The notes: generated from the sequence alone by a model not told the origin. Positions 12,461-23,772 are shown, numbered from the stretch's first letter. The stretch is DNA of 64,000 nt from Paratinospora sagittata (GCA_035771175.1 CM069612.1:23728987-23792986); one strand, 5' to 3'. Numbers and translations: made by a program.

Positions 12461-12544
12461 TTGAACAGTTTATCAGTACTTTTGAACAGTTTATCAGTAT
12501 GTTTGAACAGTTTATCAGGACTTTTGAACAGTTTATCAGTACAT
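12461..12544 (+). repeat. 21-bp tandem array at the RKD/integrase junction
   Basis: Four copies of a 21-bp unit containing TTGAACAGTTTATCAG (starts 12461, 12482, 12503, 12524). Integrase homology begins immediately after. Its core resembles AACAGTTTATCA at 12084, next to the RKD stop codon. Confidence 0.9.
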
Positions 12545-12545
12545 T

Positions 12546-13573
12546 CCTTCCCGAGGAGACATAATGCTGTTTGGGTTATTATTGATCGCTTGACCAAGTC
12601 CGCTCACTTTCTACCGGTGAACACTAGGGATTCTATGGGCAAGCTGAGCAGACTCTATATGCGGGAGATAGTCAGATTACATGGAGTGCCAGTTTTGATT
12701 GTGTCAGATAGGGATCCGAGGTTTACATCGGTATTCTGGCAGGGGTTGCAGAGGCAGCTCGGCACTAGACTAGATCTCAGTACCGCTTTTCACCTGCAGA
12801 CGGATGGCCAGTCTGAGAGGTTGATATCGATTTTAGAGGATATGCTTCGAGCTTGTGTCCTTGAGTCCAGTGGTAACTGGGAGGAGTACATACATCTGTG
12901 TGAGTTCGCGTACAACAACAGCTATCAGTCCAGTATTGGCATGGCTCCTTTTGAGGCATTGTATGGTCGACCCTGTAGATCTCCGATCTGTTGGACGGAG
13001 GTAGGGGATGTTACGGTGATGGGACCAGAGTTTGTACAAGAACACACAGAGAAGATTAAGAGGATCAAGCATAATATGAAGGTAACCCAAGACAGGCAGA
13101 AGAGTTACACTGATGCCAAGCGGAAAACCGTAGAGTTCGAGGTGGGTGACCAAGTTTTATTGAAGGTCTCACCTCAGAAGGGCCAAACTAGATTTGGGAT
13201 AAAAGGCAAGCTCGCTCCTAGATTTATTGGGCCGTTCGAGGTTTTAGAACGAATTGGCCCCGCCGCTTACCGATTAGCCTTGCCACCTCAGTTAGCAGCA
13301 GTCCACAATGTCTTTCACGTGTCAATGTTGAGAGTGTACAAGAGTGATTTTGATCACGTTTTGGACTGGAGGAACATTGAACTGAGGCAGGATGGGACTT
13401 ATGATGAGGAACCTATTCAGATACTTGATCGGAAGGTCCAGAGGTTACGTAACCGTGAAATTCCGATGGTTAAGGTGAGATGGCAGTTCCATGGCGAGGA
13501 ACAGGTTACTTGGGAGCGTGAGGACTACATGATGGAGCACTTTGCCGAGTTCATGGGCTTAGGAAATTCTTAA
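12546..13573 (+). pseudogene. C-terminal integrase and chromodomain-like tail of the nested element
   Basis: The frame is open and ends with TAA at 13573. It starts inside the integrase core (HNAVWVIIDRLTKSAHFLPV), so the first catalytic Asp is lost. The second Asp (VSDRDPRF) and the Glu (TDGQSER) remain; the usual HPQTDG reads HLQTDG. The GPY/F-type C-terminal region (RFIGPFEVLERIGPAAYRLA, HNVFHVSMLRVY) is intact and is followed by a chromodomain-like tail (DRKVQRLRNREIPMVKVRW, ending MEHFAEF). It cannot catalyse integration but may keep nucleic-acid or chromatin binding. The upstream 30 codons of the open frame come from the 21-bp repeats. No methionine lies near the homology start, so expression would need fusion or an internal start. 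Confidence 0.88.
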
Positions 13574-13603
13574 CCTTAAAACTTCGAGGACGAAGTTCAT
13601 TCT

Positions 13604-13616
13604 AAGGTGAGTGTGA
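13604..13616 (+). other. Polypurine tract of the nested element
   Basis: AAGGTGAGTGTGA abuts the 3' LTR after the CGAGGACGAAGTTC stretch found at the end of many plant Gypsy polyproteins. It is less pure than usual. Confidence 0.6.
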
Positions 13617-16600
13617 TGTGACGCCCCGAAAATTATTTCATCTAGCCCATAACCAAATTGCATTTTTGCCCAAACTCTATGTGTTGTCTTGATATGTTTG
13701 GTGTTTGTTTGATGATTGTTTAATGTTTGTATAGTTGATGCTTGATAATGTATATAAATATATGTATCATAAATTGTATATGAGTCATGTTAAATTAAAG
13801 TATAATGCATATGTTATGATTTATGCATGGGCTCATTAAACCATGAATTGATATGGGTTAGGATTGATTGAATAAAAGGATAAATGAGAATGAAAATTTG
13901 GTGTATTAAATGGATTGAACATTTAAAATACATGGAAGCATGAGATTGGTTAAAATACATGTGGTTGGTATGGGTAGTATGAGACCAACACATGTGAAGG
14001 TTGGTGCATGAAAATGGACAAGTGTCCCATGCTCACTTCTAGAATCCAAGAATGTGCTAGCAAATGAGGTGAGTGGAGGAGAGAATCCAAGAATGTGCTA
14101 GCAAATGAGGTGAGTGGATGAGAGAATCCAAGAATGTGCTAGAAAATGAGGTGAGTGGAGGAGAGAATCCAAGAATTTTCTAGAAAATGAGGTGAGTGGA
14201 GGAGGGAATCAAGGAAGTGCTAGAAAGAGGTGAGTGGAGAGAAAGGAAAGAAGAAGAGAAAGAAAAGAAGAGAAAGGAAAGAAGAAGAGAAGGAAGGAGA
14301 GAGTTGCAGGAGGAAGATCCCTGCGACGTTTCCATCAAAGAGGTGGATCTTTGGAATATACGGTCAGATTGAGCTCAAATTTTACCAGCACGTTCGTAGC
14401 TTATGGTTCTTCATTCTGGTCGGTGGAGATCTTGATCAGAGGTTTCGTCTAAGAGATCTAACCTCTCAAACAAAGCTGGTCGGAAAGTCTAGATTTCTCG
14501 CACCGTTTCGGTAAAACTTATAGATCTACTAAATCTACCGTTAGATGGCTACCAAATTTGGGTATGTCGTTTAAAACTGATATTTCTACAATCGGAACGG
14601 TGGAGATCGTAATTAAAGGCTTTTTCTAAGAGATATAATCTCTCAAACGAAGCTGGTCGGAATTTCTGGGTTTCTCATGCCGTTTCGGTCAAACTTGTAT
14701 ATCTCCTCAATCTACCGTTGGATGGATATAAAATTTGGGTATGTAGTGTATAACAGAAATTTCCGTATTCTGAACGGTGGAGATGTATATACAATTAGTA
14801 GTTTTTGTGATATAGCCATTTGATTTTGGGTATCTGCAGCAGGAAAGGAGAAACTGTCTGATTAGACACTTGTTCATCAAAGATACATATCTTTTCGGTC
14901 CACCGTTGGATTGGGCTGATATTTGGACAGAAGGTTTGTTTCTTCACATACTTCAATCTGTACGGTTGATTTTGTGATTACATATTTCTATTGGTAGATT
15001 AATACATCTGAACAGAATATTAAATGAAGAATTGGTAAGGTGCTTGTATTGGACCTAAATTTAGAATATGATCTTAGACATTTCCAAATAGCTTGCATGT
15101 CAACTATGTTGACCTAGTTGCCATTGTTGATGAAACCATGATGCAAAATCAGTAATATACATGGCTGAACATGGTGACCTAGTGTAAATCGACAATATGG
15201 CCTAAGTATGGAAAATTTCATATTTTAGGGCTTTTGATGCTTTTGGCCTAGAATCATTGAATTGATGCAACTTATGTTTAATTAAGCATGATTAGGGTTG
15301 ATTATGCTACTGATTTGGTGGTTGTGACCATATCATGGGTTAGGCCTATTTGTGATTAAGTGACCCAATTTGGGCATGTTTATGCCTAAGGAATTGAAAA
15401 TCAGTATCTTTTGATTAATAGAATGGTTTATGAATGAGAACTATGCATTAGAGGCCTAAGTCATGTGATTTGAGTTGAATGATGGGATTAGATGAGATTT
15501 AGGCCTATTGTCTATATGTGAGATGATTTAGGGTTGATGTGTAATGTCTATGTGATTGAGCATAGAAATTGACGTATGGTAGGACATTGATGAATGTTTC
15601 AGGATCTTGATTGGGTTGATTCGGTTTGGAGGTCGTGTGTGGTTAAATACTCTCGCGAGGCTTGGTTGTGAGTAGACTTCATTTATGATTATATCTTTTA
15701 TGTCATCATATCACTTATATATATTGTATCTTGAAAGCATGAATGTGTTCTAATGTTTTGAATGATGCATTGATTTGAGAAAACCTTATGACTTTGGTTG
15801 GACCCATCTATCTGGCTAATAGGGGGACTTAACCTTGTCATAAGAGGGTTTTAGGAAAGGAAATGATTGGGATCAACGGCACGGTGAAATAGACGTGTAC
15901 TAGTAACCCAAATAAACATGATTGGGATCAACGGCACGGTGAAATAGACGTGTACTAGTAACCCAAGGCATGTGGAATGTGGATCCAAATTGATAAACTT
16001 TTACCTGCATCGAACCTATTATAAATGCTTGATATCTATATGTTATGAGCTTTTAATCATGCTACACATTGACATGCATACATGGTTTTTATTGATGAGT
16101 ATTGATAGCATATTTGAATTCTATTCACTGGGCATCGTTGGCTCACCCTCATTTTCCTCTTTCAGGTCCTTCTGTCCCGAATAAGGGCAAAGGAGTAGTC
16201 ATATCTTGAGGGCCTTGCCTGCGAGAGAATCCAAGGCCTCGATGTGAGTTGAGAGGCATTTTGATTGAATTGTGTTTAAATTATGAAGTACTATATTTTG
16301 GATTATGTAATTATAACACTTACCACATTGTAGTATGGGTGAGTTGGGACTTGTTAGATAGACTATGTGGGCATATGACGGTTTTATTTGTACCCACAAT
16401 TTTGGACTTTATGAGTATGTCAATTTTAATGGACTGTAGGGATTATGATTATTATTTATGGTTCATTTTTTTATGGATTATCTCTTGTCTTGGATGATTA
16501 ATACGGTGGGTAGTTTTGTTTAATACCTTTTGATATCATATTGTTGTTTGGGATAAGGCTTGTAGGGTCTCAACCACCTCACGGGAGTTGAGGAGTGGTC

Positions 16601-16686
16601 GGAGATGCCTACGCCGGGCGTCCCGCTCCGGCATTCCGCATGCCATTCCCTGCGGGGTTGGTGGTCCGGGGCGCGGGGTCGCCACA
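13617..16686 (+). repeat. 3' LTR of the nested element
   Basis: Begins TGTGACGCCCCG and ends GGGGTCGCCACA, 3,070 bp. It matches the 5' LTR with a constant offset after one 21-bp insertion near 13694-13714, and contains the same internal arrays. Confidence 0.92.
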
Positions 16687-16691
16687 TAGTG
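16687..16691. repeat. Target site duplication, right copy (TAGTG)
   Basis: Exact match to 6448-6452, directly after the 3' LTR. Confidence 0.92.
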
Positions 16692-19600
16692 ACTCTAATT
16701 TTGTTCGTACCTGGACCCAATAAAAATGGAAAAAGAAAAGTGATGTTAACGAATTATGAAAATCAGAATTGGTTTCCATTACCTGAGCAGAAGTGACAAA
16801 CTGCGTACATTGTATCTCGACCTATGATTGTCGATTATCAATCTAAAAAAAAAAAAAAAACGAGATGTGTTAGTCTCCAGTTAGTCGATATGGAATGCCC
16901 CAATATGTTTTATCAATGTGACTCCACCAAATATTAGAGAATAAATTAAAGGAAATACAAGACCAAAGCCAGATGGTAGTATGACATTGATAACAGGTAT
17001 GATCAACATTTTGTTATTGTGAATATTCTGATGTATTGTTGGACCTACCTAGTCCTTTATCTCTAGTGATATGGTAGACAAATTGTATTATCTTTTGCTA
17101 TAATCATGCATCATTGATTGTGAGTATGCCTACAGGAGAAAGAATCTATCTTGATATGGTTAGCAAATAATAGGTGGAATAAATATGAGGGTCATTACGT
17201 AATTATGGACTTTAGAATATGAAATTTTTGGAATTGAATGTTTTGTTGGGTATGATTGGCTGGTCACCTCTCATGCCAGGTGGAGCATCTATCCGAAAAG
17301 AAGTAACAATTGGAATAAGTGAAAAATTCTCATTTCGAATCTCGAGAAATTTATACCCTCAAAATCTTCTATCTAAGATAAGCGAGTTAGTGACGAGGAA
17401 ATGGAGAATATGGCTAGTACAAAGCCATGTAGAGTAATGTAATAGAACACTGATGCCAGTCTAATATGCATCTTCATTCCTTCATATAAAGAGTACCTGA
17501 GGAATTGTGAGGATTGAAGGTAAGTACATGTGTTACTAGAAAAAGAAAAAAAAAAGAGATTGATTATCTTTGATATACCACCTTGGAGAGCATTTGTGAT
17601 AATATGGAAAGAAGGTATAATGAAATATGTTTAAGTATGAATTACTGATAACTGGGCATGATAACAAAAAAAGAATGAATACCTTTACCAGGGATAGATG
17701 GTCGAATTCGATTAACTAAATGAAGCCAAAGTTTCGTTAAGATCATTTTGAGATCTAGGTACCATCAGTTAAGAATTCGAGAAAAAGGATGTAATGCAGA
17801 CTGTTTTAAGACAATATATTGATATTATGAAATTTTGGGTACCCTTGATTAATGTGTCAATCATGTTTATAGGCTTGACTCAGTGGGTATGTGAATCATA
17901 TCTTGAGTAGTACATAGTCTTCGATGATGATATATGAAATTGTCCCAGAAAATAAGCTGAGCATGACTAGCATCTTAGTATTAATTTGTTGTCACTGAGA
18001 GAGCACCGATTGAGTGCCAAACTTGGTGAATATGAGGTTGAATATAATTAAGATGAGAATTTTTGGATCACATGACCAATTTAAATAGTATCGTTAAGGA
18101 TGCTGCGAAGGTCAAAGTGATCATAGTACTTTGACAACTGATTTTAATGATGGAAATCAGAAGTTTTCTGGTCTTAGTTGTATGCTATAGAAAGTGCGTG
18201 GAAAGATCCTTGAAGCTATTTGTTCCACTCACGAAACTAAACCAGATGAATGTTATATAGTGTGTGGACCGTTGTGCATGGAAATGCTCTCACAGTATTA
18301 AATGTTATTATTATTTTCAGAGCCTGGAAGTAATTTTGATTGATGAATATCACGTCCAAATCTGAATTTTGTAGTGATACAAAAGGATAGGTTAATTACA
18401 TGTGTCTCCAGATATGTGGTAGTGCACGAGAATAACTATCCTAAGAGTGAATAAAAATTTGGTGATCGTTAGTTTGATTTGATGAGAACATTTCTTCTAT
18501 AGAGTCTGAAGTAATTATTTGAACGGAAAGAAACTTAATATGAGATAAGAAATGAGGCAAGAATTCCCAAAGGATTTGAGTTTATATTGAATTATTATCC
18601 TGCGAAAGGTCAATATGTTGCTAAGGCATTGAGCAGGAAACAGGCTAAAACTGGAGTAGGCCATAAATGGAGTTTGTTGTGAGTGAGAGTTACAGTTATG
18701 AGTGTACTCTCTATTACTCCATGTGTTGATCTTTGTGCTCGGATGCATGTTTAGCTAATTGATACTCATATTCAGAGAGTAAGATTTATGATGAGACGGG
18801 TATGATATCAGTATGAAAAATTATGGACTTGGTAAGATAAATTGTGTCAAATGAGGATGGGATTCCAATGGTATCGTATGGGTTATGGGTAGATATGATA
18901 CCATCTGGATGACCATTAGTGGACTGATAAGTCTATGTATTCTTCCAATGAACACCAGAATTCTATTGATAGACTGAGCAGATTGTATATGTGTGAGATA
19001 TGGAGATTTGTGGGAGTACTCAGATATTTGTCATGTCGGATTAAGATCCGAAGCTTGTGTCGAGATCTGATATATGATGCAGACTCGATTTGGTACTCAT
19101 CTCCTTCTCAGTATTATAGTGTATTCTCAGACTGGCTGACAGACTGAGAGAGTGACTTGATGCTTGCGAGTATGCTCGGGTCTAGTATACTTGAATTTTG
19201 GTGGAAGTTGGAAGGAATACTTTATGTGTAAACTGATGTGTATAACTATTATAATACCATAAGGATGGCACTCTAAAGGTTTGATAATAAGCCTTATAGA
19301 TCTCCAACTTGTTGAATTGAAAGTGTGAAGTTATTGTTATTGGTGCCAGAGGATAGTATTAAATACACAAGGTTGGTATATAGGCCTTGAAATGTAGTGT
19401 GGCTGACTCAGTTTTGTTAAGGGTCTTACCACAGAAAAGTCAAATGAGATTTTCGATTAAAAAAAAAAAAAAAAAACGTGCACCGTAATCTGTTGGACCA
19501 TTAGAGATCCTTGATAGGATAGGTCCATTGGCTTACCGATTTGCTCTACGGTCACAGTTGATAAGTGTATTGATATTGAGGAAATGTCATTCGGAATTCA

Positions 19601-19767
19601 TATATGTTATGGATATAACTCAATTCTAAGTTGGGGAGGAGACTATGTAGTAAGAAGAGCAAACCTGGGAGCGGGAAGATCAGATGCGGAAGAGATTTCA
19701 TGATTTGTTCACCTCTTGAGGTAATAATTAAATTTCCATATATTAAATTTCGAGGACGAAATTCCCT
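16692..19767 (+). pseudogene. Degenerate pol of the outer element
   Basis: No frame is intact, but short stretches keep the order of a Gypsy polyprotein. ELNVLLGMIGW near 17230 resembles the segment downstream of protease. PLPGIDG near 17690 followed by AKVSL and an EKD segment corresponds to the start of reverse transcriptase. SIDRLSRLYMCEI near 18960 corresponds to integrase. VGPLEILDRIGPLAYRFAL near 19500 is the integrase C-terminal region, and CGAGGACGAAATTCC at 19750 closes the region. Frameshifts and stops are dense throughout. An inverted copy of part of this region is at 36765-37905. Confidence 0.75.
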
Positions 19768-19780
19768 AAGTTGGGGAGAT
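19768..19780 (+). other. Polypurine tract of the outer element
   Basis: AAGTTGGGGAGAT directly precedes TGTAACGACCC of the 3' LTR, the usual arrangement in plant Gypsy elements. Confidence 0.75.
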
Positions 19781-20180
19781 TGTAACGACCCACTTTTCGC
19801 ACCATACATTGTGATGATGTGGACTGCCAATACGAGGTCTTGTACACGTAGTTGATGTGTATAATACTCGTATACTGTGTTTACGAGGTATTTTAATAAA
19901 TTTGTGTGTTTGATATGTATTAGTGTATAATGGTCTAATATATGAAATAATCATGTGTTATGATCAATTAGGTGTTAAATTACATGTGTTATGGTCAATA
20001 TCTAAGATATTCACATGTTCATTAAATAATGAATGACTGGTGGAATGAATGAAAATTAAATAAAGAATAAGTGTCTTAATCACATTCAGCCACCATGCAC
20101 TCATTTAGACACCTATTAGCTTGTGCATGCTATGTCATAAGTGTCTTAATCAAATTCAGCCACCAAGCACTCATTTAGAC
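19781..20180 (+). repeat. Truncated 3' LTR of the outer element
   Basis: Collinear with 2920-3319 over 400 bp; I saw no mismatch or gap. The match stops abruptly at CATTTAGAC, so about 2 kb of LTR and the right target duplication are deleted. Confidence 0.9.
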
Positions 20181-20606
20181 TTATTGCATCACTTAGTTAA
20201 TTATTTATTTTTAATAATATCCGTTTTGAAATCAACTAATCTTGAAGTTTGTCATCCCCATCACCCTTACTACTCATCCAATTATATTTTAGAGATATTA
20301 TTACCGAGTGTAATCTTAACATTTATTAATTACGCATAGAATAATATTAGCTATCAGTGCATAACCAAAAAAAACAAAATATATACGAGCATTTGAATAT
20401 GTTATATTAAATCTTGGGGCCAAATGAAATTGAATTATATATATATATATACTCACATTTTACTTTTTTCGACCCTTTGGTTGGTACAAGTTGCTTATTA
20501 ATTAATTCCCACCAGCTAGCTTATTTGTTTAATATTCAACTAAAGTAGCTCTAGATTTACTTTTTGTATATACCTTTCTCAATTTTTAACTTGCATACAC
20601 ACCTCG
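20181..20606. other. AT-rich spacer
   Basis: Nothing gene-like; a (TA)n tract lies near 20437-20450. Confidence 0.6.
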
Positions 20607-20838
20607 ACCTATTCCGACACCAAATTCCTTATCCCACCAAGAATTAAATAGTGCCTCAATAATTGCTATAGTTTATTTACTACAAACCTATTCCGACACC
20701 AAATTCCTTATCCCACCAAGAATTAAATAGTGCCTCAATAATTGCTATAGTTTATTTACTACATACCTATTCCGACACCAAATTCCTTATACCACCAAGA
20801 ATTAAATAGTGCCTCAATAATTGCTATAGTTTATTTAG
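20607..20838 (+). repeat. 79-bp tandem repeat, three copies
   Basis: Units starting ACCTATTCCGACACC at 20607, 20686 and 20765, exact 79-bp period, very few differences, last copy slightly short. Confidence 0.92.
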
Positions 20839-21085
20839 GCTTAGATCATGATTCAGCCCTTTTTTTTAATTGTCTTTCTTCCCCCTTTTTCTAATCACAG
20901 CTCATTCTTTCATTTCTTTATTATTTTGTGTGATAATCATTCTAATTCTAGGGACCTACATGCTATATTTCTTTTCTGCCATGGATGAGATACCTTTTTC
21001 TTGGATTCCAAGGCCTTTTTTTTGAAATTTCACTTCGTCTTTGTTTTTTTTTTCCAATGGGGGACGGATTGTAGTCAACACCTGC

Positions 21086-22032
21086 TTCCTGGACAAAAAG
21101 TGAGAAGTGGGTCTCTCTGATAAACTTGAAATATTCCAGGAATGATGAGCAAAGGGGCCCACATAAAACACAAGCCTTAACATCAATTGTTATATATATA
21201 TCATGTATTGTATGTAAATATTATTATCTGCAATCAAATTTTCCAAAATTTTGAATTGCAAATTGATGATTAAGACAATCATATAGAAGAACCCCAACTA
21301 CACCCCACCAAAGAAGAAGACCGAAAGCTGTTATAAGCTGCTGACCCATTAGAGCTTTTGTGTTTTCATTATTATAGGAAAGGAAAGCCAGTCAGTACCA
21401 TAGCTATAGGACCTCCACTTTCCTTACCTTACTTTCTTGCTTCATTCATACAACAGATAAAGCTGAAATGGGTGACAAGGACATCCATTTCTTTTCAAAC
21501 TTTTCCTAAGTTATTCCTGGACAAAAAGTGAGAAGTGGGTCTCTATGATAAACTTGAAATTTTCCAGAAATGATGAGCAAAGTGGCCCACACAAAACACA
21601 AGCCTTAACATCAATTGTTATATATATATCATGTATTGTATGTAAATATTATTATCTGCAATTCAAAATTTTGGAGCCCACACAAAACACAAGCCTTAAC
21701 ATCAATTGTTATATATATATCATGTATTGTATGTAAATATTATTATCTTCAATTAAATTTTCCAAAATTTTGAATTGCAGATTGATGATTAAGACAATCA
21801 TATAGAAGAACCCCAACTACACCCCACCAAAGAAGAAGGTCGAAAGCTGCTATAAGCTGCTGACCCATTAGAGCTTTTGTTTTTTCATTATTATAGGAAA
21901 GGAAAGCCAGTCAGTACCATAGCCATAGGACCTCCACTTTCCTTACCTTACTTTCTTGCTTCATTCATATAACAGATAAAGCTGAAATGGGTAACAAGGA
22001 CATCCATTTCTTTTCAAACTTTTCCTAAGTTA
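21086..22032 (+). repeat. Tandem duplication of about 430 bp
   Basis: Copy 1 (21086-21513) and copy 2 (21514-22032) both start TTCCTGGACAAAAAG and end TTTTCCTAAGTTA. Copy 2 has an extra internal duplication of about 85 bp around 21672-21756. Differences are few, so the duplication is recent. No ORF is conserved, which fits duplicated promoter or spacer DNA. Confidence 0.88.
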
Positions 22033-22121
22033 AAACCCAACAAAGCTTTACCTTATAATTTATCTCAATCTCTCTTTCTCCTCTCTCTAACAGTAGAGTC
22101 CTTTGTTGGTGACACATGGCT

Positions 22122-22880
22122 ATAACACCCCCACTGTAACTTTATTGCTAGCTATAATCAATCATATTATTTATTATATATTTTTACGCCACAATTTCTG
22201 CACTTATGTCTCTCTCTCTATACAGCGTTATAAAAGAAAAAACAAAAAAAATAAAGCGCCGGCGCTGCTCAGATGAATGAAAAAAAAGGACATCACTGTG
22301 TCTAAGTGTCTCCTCCTCCCTTCTTAATTTAATTACTTACCATTTGTTTTTAACTCATTTCAACTAACTAATTAATAAATAAGAAAGCTATTAAGCTCTG
22401 TAAACATGAGTAATGATGCGTAGCAATAACAACTTAAAGTAATATATTATATATATATTATATATATATTATAACACCCCCACCGTAACTTTATTAAGCT
22501 CTGTAAACATGAGTAATGATGCGTAGCAATAACAACTTAAAGTAATATATTATATATATATTATAACACCCCCACCGTAACTTTATTGCTAGCTATAATC
22601 AATCATATTATTTATTATAAATTTTTACGCCACAATTTCTGCACTTATGTCTCTCTCTATACAGCGTTATAAAAGGAAAAATAGAAAAAATAAAGCGGCG
22701 CTGCTCAGATGAATGAAAAAAAAAGGATATCACTGTGTCTAAGTGTCTCCTCCTCCCTTCTTAATTTAATTACTTACCCTTTTTTTAACTCATTTCAACT
22801 AACTAATTAATAAATAAGAAAGCTACTAAGCTCTGTAAACATGAGTAATGATGCGTAGCAATAACAACTTAAAGTAATAT
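22122..22880 (+). repeat. Tandem duplication containing TATA boxes
   Basis: Units starting ATAACACCCCCAC at 22122, 22471 (a 92-bp partial unit) and 22563. The two long units each contain CAGCGTTATAAAAG, so TATAAAAG appears at 22229-22236 and 22668-22675. Both also contain GATGCGTAGCAATAAC towards their ends. Confidence 0.88.
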
Positions 22881-22890
22881 TGCTTCCCAT

Positions 22891-23342
22891 AGCAGCAGTT
22901 CTCAGCAGTAGCTCATCTCTTTCGTCCTACCTTCCTTCTCTGCTACTGCAATTGAGACAGTCGAGGTGCTTCCTCGAGCCACACAACGCTATAAAAGTAA
23001 GTAAAAAATAGCAGCAGCTCATATCTTTCTTCCTACCTTCCTTCTCTGCTACTGCAATTGAGACAGTCGAGGTGCTTCCTCGAGCCACACAACGCTATAA
23101 AAGCAAGTAAAAAACAGCAGCAGCTCATCTATTTCTGCCTACCTTCCTTCTTTGCTACTGCAATTGAGACAGTCGAGGTGCTTCCTCGAGCCACACAACG
23201 CTCGAGCCACACAACGCTATAAAAGCAAGTAAAAAACAGCAGCAGCTCATCTCTTTCTGCCTACCTTCCTTCTCTGCTACTGCAATTGAGACAGTCGAGG
23301 TGCTTCCTCGAGCCACACAACGCTATAAAAGCAAGTAAAAAA
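22891..23342 (+). promoter_or_regulatory. Four tandem core-promoter-like modules with TATA boxes
   Basis: Four units of 106-122 bp, each a pyrimidine-rich stretch, then GACAGTCGAGGTGCTTCC, then a TATA box in GCTATAAAAG. The boxes are at 22990-22997, 23096-23103, 23218-23225 and 23324-23331. Unit 3 has an extra 16-bp duplication (CTCGAGCCACACAACG). All units point to the plus strand, towards the ORF at 23773. TATAAAAG after a pyrimidine-rich tract is like a plant core promoter; activity is inferred, not shown. Confidence 0.55.
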
Positions 23343-23578
23343 GATAAGAAAAGAACACAATATTTTTTTTTTAATGTTTCTTAGAAAAAAGAGCTAGAGC
23401 TAGCTTTGTTCTCATCAGCTCTTTCTTCCTTCAGTGCTCATATTCACTAACACTAACTCCATAGTATGTATATACTTTTTTGTTGGAAGAAAAAAAGAAA
23501 AAGAAAGAAGCCCAGAAACCCAGAAGAAATTTATAACCCAAAAGAAAAAATGATGTATAGTTAGCTAGCTAGAGGGCA

Positions 23579-23582
<4 letters not shown>

Positions 23583-23618
<36 letters not shown>
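23583..23618. repeat. (AT)n microsatellite
   Basis: An uninterrupted AT dinucleotide run just upstream of the ORF at 23773. Similar runs occur near 24187-24214 and 62816-62850. Confidence 0.9.
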
Positions 23619-23623
<5 letters not shown>

Positions 23624-23772
23624 TAGCTACCTCGAGACCACAAAACTCACAAAATTAATGAGGATTGCTATTTTGTTGACTTTGTGTTTATTATCTGACC
23701 ATTCATTTAAACACTCTAATCTTGATATGTTTGATAAACATGCAGACAATACACCCGTGAAATACTCGATAA

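Larger units (their letters stand above)
6453..16686 (+). mobile_element. Nested young Gypsy element carrying an RWP-RK gene (non-autonomous)
   Basis: A complete LTR-to-LTR element: 5' LTR 6453-9501, primer-binding site 9504-9515, partial gag, an RKD-type gene, partial integrase, polypurine tract, 3' LTR 13617-16686. It is flanked by the perfect 5-bp target duplication TAGTG (6448-6452 and 16687-16691). The LTRs are collinear apart from one 21-bp indel near 6513; the only substitution I found is T at 7200 versus C at 14385. Protease, reverse transcriptase, RNase H and the N-terminal half of integrase are absent, so the element cannot move alone. The integrase has a chromodomain-like tail, which suggests the chromovirus lineage (inference). 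Confidence 0.93.
2920..20180 (+). mobile_element. Outer Ty3/Gypsy LTR retrotransposon, 3' LTR truncated, carrying a nested element
   Basis: A Gypsy element with a complete 5' LTR (2920-5302), a primer-binding site just inside it, a degenerate internal region (5303-6452 and 16692-19780), a polypurine tract at about 19768-19780 and only the first 400 bp of the 3' LTR (19781-20180). A second Gypsy element (6453-16686) is inserted in the internal region and accounts for about 10.2 kb of the length. The 400 bp of 3' LTR match 2920-3319 with no difference I can see. The target duplication cannot be tested because the 3' end is lost; the five bases before the 5' LTR are GTTAT. Confidence 0.85.

Noticed and set aside
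12461..12545. N-terminal 30 codons of the integrase ORF (LNSLSVLLNSLS repeats)
   Set aside because: They come from the 21-bp tandem array; integrase homology starts only after it.
22891..23342. Regular 106-122-bp array as a CRISPR-like array
   Set aside because: Whole units are repeated without unique spacers, and the genome is a plant nuclear genome.
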